This document shows positions 46,001 through 64,000 of a stretch of 64,000 nt of DNA, piece after piece (within the stretch, counting starts at the first letter, position 1; each line of letters starts with the position of its first letter). The position numbers were made by a program, and so were the translations under genes. Source of the stretch: Ciona intestinalis (taxonomy: Eukaryota > Chordata > Ascidiacea > Phlebobranchia > Cionidae); the NCBI RefSeq assembly GCF_000224145.3, contig NW_004190381.2:169078-233077 (forward strand), read 5' to 3'. A model generated the notes under the pieces. That model did not search any database. It was not told the origin of the DNA and saw only the letters and a list, made by a program, of their open reading frames with translations.

Positions 46001-47432
46001 ACTTGTAAGCTGGCACTAGGCGTATGAAACAGAACACCCGTATTTGTAACAACTGTCTTTTCCTATATATTGTTATTTAACTTTTCACATAATTTTATCT
46101 TTTTCTCCAGGGACCCTAAAGCGGTTAGACGATCCAAACCAAATTTCATCGGTCAATCGATTCGGATTTCTCAACAAATAGTGAATACTGAAGGTTTGCG
46201 TGGTTTGTACCGCGGTTACCTTGTATCACTTCTCACCTATGGCACCAACAGCGCATTATATTGGTTGTTTTATTATCTTTACTCTGAACTAATTGAAGAC
46301 GTCTTACCTCATTCCGATCATTCAATGCGTGAACCCATGCGTATAGTAACAGCTGGTCTACTTGGTTCAACAACTGGCATCATATTAACTAACCCGCTGG
46401 ATGTTATCAGGACAAGATATCAATTACAGGTGTGTGGATGTGAATAAAATGCTTGTTCATCCCCTGTTTTTCTGACCTGTTGGATTTGTGACTTTCATGT
46501 ATTAACCATTTAATAATTTCATTTAATAAATAATCACCCACAAAGTAACATACATGGTAACTCGTAAGCTGGCACGAGGTTTTAAACCCGTGTGATACCG
46601 ACTGTCGTTTTCCGGCCCACGAGGATAAAGTAAATTACATTCATTCATTCACCCAGTGTTTCTGCCACTAAATCAAAAATTTGCAAATTTTAACTTTTAA
46701 TCTTTTTTCTTGTAATGGTCTATTGGATTTCTAATTTCTATTTTGTTTATGCCTTTAAACCTGAGGTTCTTAAGTTTTATACTGATCCTCAAATAAGCGG
46801 TCCTTTCCCAGCTGGTGACCAGTCGATCCTTAAAAAACAATAGGAATATATTTGTGGTAATAGTCTAAATGATAGGGTGTTAAAATGTTAATTAGTTCGA
46901 ATGTTAGGTGCGCCTGTGTTTCTACAATTTTTGGTTGACATCATATGGTTTAACAACCTTGTATAAGCATACAACACCTTTTACTCTGATGTTAGGTGTA
47001 CATACAAATAAGCAGAGCCATTCGCCACATTATTCAATCCAGTTTACCTATATTTGACCAGCAACATTACACTAATAACAAAAAAAAATTGTGACACCTA
47101 TCTCTTTGATTTATTTTTTTCAAATTTACTCATGCCTTTATTTATTTCAATATCCTTGTTTACAGATTCATGGCAAAGGGGAAAGAGCAACTGCTTGGTC
47201 AACTTATAAATCACTTGTTGAAAAGGAGGGTTATAAAGGTCTTTGTAGAGGTCTAAGTGCTCGCATTATACAATCATCATTTAATTCGTGCGTCATAATA
47301 CTGGCTTATGAATACATCAAGAAAATCAGCAGAAAAAAGAATGTGACAGACTTTGCAACAATTGCCAGCACAGATGGATTGTCTTATGGTTTTCCTGGTG
47401 ATTTACAGGAGTTAAAACGGGAAAAATCATAA
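43045..47432 (+). CDS. SLC25A44: SLC25A44-like mitochondrial carrier, complete (347 aa)
   Basis: Six exons: 43045-43182, 43800-43910, 44495-44575, 45681-45808, 46111-46429, 47166-47432; all phases agree. A six-helix inner-membrane carrier with three repeats and the carrier signatures YPANLIKTRLQ, VPVDVISQHQQ and NPLDVIRTRYQ. Human SLC25A44, reported to import branched-chain amino acids into mitochondria, starts with the same NIQIIEW...LDKKKFY block. It also shares GLRGxYRGY and the final GLSARIIxS segment, so the family assignment is strong. Compared with the human protein the linker after repeat 2 start is shortened and the C-tail is longer and polar. A poly(A) signal lies at 47673-47678. 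Intron 1 holds a 135-bp MITE. Confidence 0.95.
43578..43712. mobile_element. 135-bp MITE in carrier intron 1
   Basis: Inverted termini TCATTCCGGTGCTAGTAAAG / CTTTACTAGTGCCGCCATTC with an interior of CCCCTAACCACC-like units. Unrelated to the abundant GGGTGGGGGAAGATGGG family, but its CCCCTAA interior resembles that of the element at 2676. Confidence 0.65.
45858..46055 (+). repeat. SINE copy in carrier intron 4
   Basis: Box-B-like GATCAAGGCTC, body TGACCTTGGGCAAGACCCTT, tail GGCGTATGAAACAGAACACC. Confidence 0.7.
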
Positions 47433-47830
47433 ACATTTTGATGAAATTGAACTGAAAATTCAATTCACTGTGATAGCTTTACTAGAAAAGACATTCAAAC
47501 GCATGCGCGTGTGTTTTAGGTAATTCTGTGTTCTTATTTATTGTCTCCAGTCCTTCGTGTAATTAATACCTCTCAGGTATTTGCAATTCTTGAATTAATT
47601 TTATCATTTTTTTAATGTTTACTCCCTAATGCAAATCTGTGAAAAGCACTTGGTGTGTTTTTCTTAATTTCAAATAAATGGCATCAGTATCGAGTTGGCT
47701 TTAGTTAATAAACAAAAGGGAAGATCAGATAGATTGTATTTGATAATGTTCAAAGCAGATCTGTTTCTTGGTCTGGTATGAACTAAATTGCTACTTCAGG
47801 CTATTAGGTTTTTTTAAAATATCTGTAAAT

Positions 47831-48000
47831 ATAGTAGGTTGGGACAGGATACCTTTAGCACATAATATACAAGTGTTAACAATGGTCGGGGGGTGTCGTG
47901 AGAATATGTTTTTTTTTATTTCTTTGAGGATTCTCTGTTTAACACTAAATAGGACGAGAAAATAGAATAAAAGGTGTCCCATCTTTCCCCATCCTACTTT
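47831..48000. repeat. MITE copy 29
   Basis: Shortened copy (about 170 bp) between the carrier gene and the kinase gene. Confidence 0.75.
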
Positions 48001-49255
48001 ATATTTAAAAGGGTGAAGCATAAGTGGCCTATTTATAACTTTGTTTGTATTTTGGATATAAGATCAACAACATCGGATATACTGCAAAATACGTATTTAC
48101 GTAAAATTTTTGATGTATTGACCAGGGAAGGCCATCGGGTTTTATCTTCTTTAAAAAAAAAAAAACCAGCAAACATCATGCACGCAATCACCTATCGGGT
48201 TTTATCTATTTCTGACTTCACTAAATCGGGTATACGATTTTTATGCGTAGGTGAAATAATATCCCCTTATGCGCCACACTCTTATCGGCAACAATCGTAA
48301 AAGGAAAAGGATTGAAGGAAATATTTCAATGAAGGCGAAAGTGGATTTATATATTTGGTTATCTGACAGTTTCGTTTTTGCTCGTATGCTGTTTTGTTTA
48401 AGGTTATGAAAGTGGTTTCGTAAACAGGATATTTAGTTGCGTTGTTTATTTTTTATATTTATATATAATAAATTCGTACTTAAACTATTTTATTTTTAAT
48501 TATGGTTGTTTTGAATGTTTCTTTATGTAGTTATTTTGGCCACAATTAACTTATTCTTTAACTGTTATAATTGAAGTAATATGCATGAATTTGTTATAGA
48601 AAGTTTTATGAATTTGTCATGGGATGAGTGTTAAATAGTAATAAAAATATACATGACCTACCTTTTGGGTTTTATTTGTGTTGTCAAGCAAAAAATGCCT
48701 ATGGTATTATTACCTGTTTTTAAGCAGCACTTTCTTATTACTTTATATAACATGACATAATGTGAAGTTACAACAACATGTATCTCGTTTAATATACATA
48801 TACAATTATTTTGTTGACTTGCTGTTGTGTAATTGTTCATTGCGAACCATTTATTTTGCCAGTGGATCAAAATATTTGCAAAGGTTTATTATTTTTTGTT
48901 TTTTCATACATGGTACTTAAGTAACCCATCAAGAAATATTTAGATTGTGCGTAATAAATTTGTTTGTAACATGAAAAAAAATATATATAAATACAAAATT
49001 ATTGACAATATAAAATTACCTAGCCGCTAGCCCGACCAAATTACATTGTTAATTTGCTCTTTTACAAATTAAACCTTTATTAAAAGAATAATATTTGGAA
49101 GTTATTACAACATCCCATTATAGATTTGCACCAGAGGTTAAAACAGCCTATCTTCTGCAAACCAGTTTGTTTACAAGATATTTTTATTCTTAACGAACTT
49201 TTTCCATCAAGATGTAGAAAATTGATTTTTTGAATAATTGTTTTAAATATTCTGT
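48001..49255. other. Intergenic, nothing recognised
   Basis: AT-rich DNA between the carrier and kinase genes. Short ORFs have no domain content. The kinase promoter probably lies here. Confidence 0.5.
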
Positions 49256-49259
49256 AAAG

Positions 49260-62909
<13,650 letters not shown>

Positions 62910-64000
62910 ACTATTGTACTTAATGTGATTTTATTGCATCACAGTAGCGTTTGTTGTTGCGATTATGATAAAATAAGTTAATAATGGATTTAAATTGATT
63001 CACCGTTCTGCCTATGCATACAATGAATGCTGCAATTGCTCATTTTAATTCTTTTTAATGTTCCGCCATGTTTTTACATCATGATGATTGTATTGTGACA
63101 TCACAATGTAAGGTCTTGCCTCAACAATGCTTTTAAGTGACATAGGCAGTTATTATGACGTATGCAGAGTTATATATTCAGCTCAATCATTCAATACATT
63201 CTTGCTTCACAAATGACGTGTGTGGTGCTTATGACGTAACAGGTGATTGATTGTTACACAGCGGAAGTCAGTTCCCTTTAAATGAATATTGGCGGGAAGA
63301 CTGAATTACTCTGCAGTTTTATACTATTTTTATGACAAAAGTTAAAGTTCGTTATAGCGAATTTAGGTTATAAGTAAAGTTAGAAAAGAAATAATTGGTT
63401 TGGTCCCAAACTGATAAATATTGATTAATAAAAGTCAGTTAATTTTTATAATTATTGCTACAAAAATTCAATTTTAATTAAGAAATATTAGTCAGATTAA
63501 ATATTGCGTATTTTTTTAAATTGCTGAGTCTTTAAACAGCAAATAAGCAAAAGCATATTATTTGTAAACTACAGCGTCATTTCTAAATTTCCTTAAAGTT
63601 AGTCGTTGCGGATGCCGGCGCGCGTCTTACATTCCCCGTTAATTGCAATTTACATTCCTTGGTTTTCTTGTGTTTCGTCTGGCCATGCGCTCGTCTTTTT
63701 AGTTCATTTCAGTGTTAGCTGTGTAGCGGTAGGTTCTTATTCTTTGGTTGTTAGTCGTTTTAAGTTCTTATCTAACCGTTTTATTTTCTATTTGAATAAG
63801 CCTCATAGCGTGCCAACTGTGTGGCTTCAGTATTTAAAAAACTCTTGCTGCAACAAATATTCCGTTCGTGTGTTGGATTTTCGTGCTGCTGCGGTGCCAT
63901 AATTTATGTTCGCCCTACAGCTGCTTTCTAGAGTGCGTGCATGGGAATAAATGTTTTGGCGTGTTATTTTAATTTGAGGCTTTGGCTTGATGTAACTGCT
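62910..64000. other. Kinase 3' flank to window end, no gene recognised
   Basis: A possible kinase poly(A) signal (AATAAA) lies at 63427-63432. The following AT-rich stretch and the 98-residue ORF at 63606 show no known domain or splice-supported exon. Confidence 0.5.

Noticed and set aside
63606-63902. 98-codon ORF near the window end
   Set aside because: No domain, no splice context, low-complexity hydrophobic content typical of AT-rich frames.

Overview
The window looks like nuclear DNA of a sea squirt, most likely Ciona (intestinalis/robusta type). The reasons are AT-rich sequence, compact many-exon genes with short introns and clean GT-AG junctions, a very dense load of a roughly 190-bp inverted-repeat MITE (about 30 copies), a tRNA-derived SINE, and a Shark/HTK16-type tyrosine kinase, a family that vertebrates lack. 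The species assignment is inference. Exon structures were assembled by hand from ORFs, splice signals and reading-phase bookkeeping.

Layout. 0-5.3 kb: two phase-compatible exons of an unrecognised secreted protein, a 514-bp TIR element carrying a tRNA-like Pol III unit, a 29-bp AT-rich minisatellite and a 500-base assembly gap. 5.5-6.8 kb (+): the last two exons of a multicopper oxidase with a His/Gly/Tyr-rich tail. 7.9-9.2 kb (+): tRNA-Trp, tRNA-Met, tRNA-Trp. 9.8-13.2 kb (-): a rhodopsin-class GPCR with a large LDL-receptor class A ectodomain, interrupted by one frameshift. 13.6-24.8 kb: no convincing gene, only MITEs and two old tandem duplications. 24.9-30.6 kb (+): complete DCAF7/WDR68 (8 exons, 342 aa). 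31.1-41.3 kb (-): complete single-domain angiotensin-converting-enzyme-like M2 peptidase (15 exons, 693 aa), convergent with DCAF7. 43.0-47.4 kb (+): complete SLC25A44-like mitochondrial carrier (6 exons, 347 aa). 49.3-62.9 kb (+): Shark-like SH2-ankyrin-SH2-tyrosine kinase, with a central block present twice around a gap, probably a second haplotype.

The genes do not form an operon or an evident pathway. They are independent: a secreted oxidase, a surface receptor, a nuclear/cytoplasmic WD40 scaffold, a secreted peptidase, a mitochondrial carrier and a cytoplasmic kinase. DCAF7 and the ACE-like gene end tail to tail with poly(A) signals about 30 bp apart; the ACE-like and SLC25A44-like genes start head to head.

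The most unusual theme is repeat biology at splice sites. In the ACE-like gene a 23-bp minisatellite repeats the authentic 3' splice site about 20 times. In the kinase gene a minisatellite repeats the sequence of a GC-type 5' splice site. In DCAF7 a G/T-rich repeat begins at a 5' splice site. MITE termini have also been expanded in place into tandem arrays at three sites. No CRISPR array, prokaryotic mobile element or viral gene was seen.
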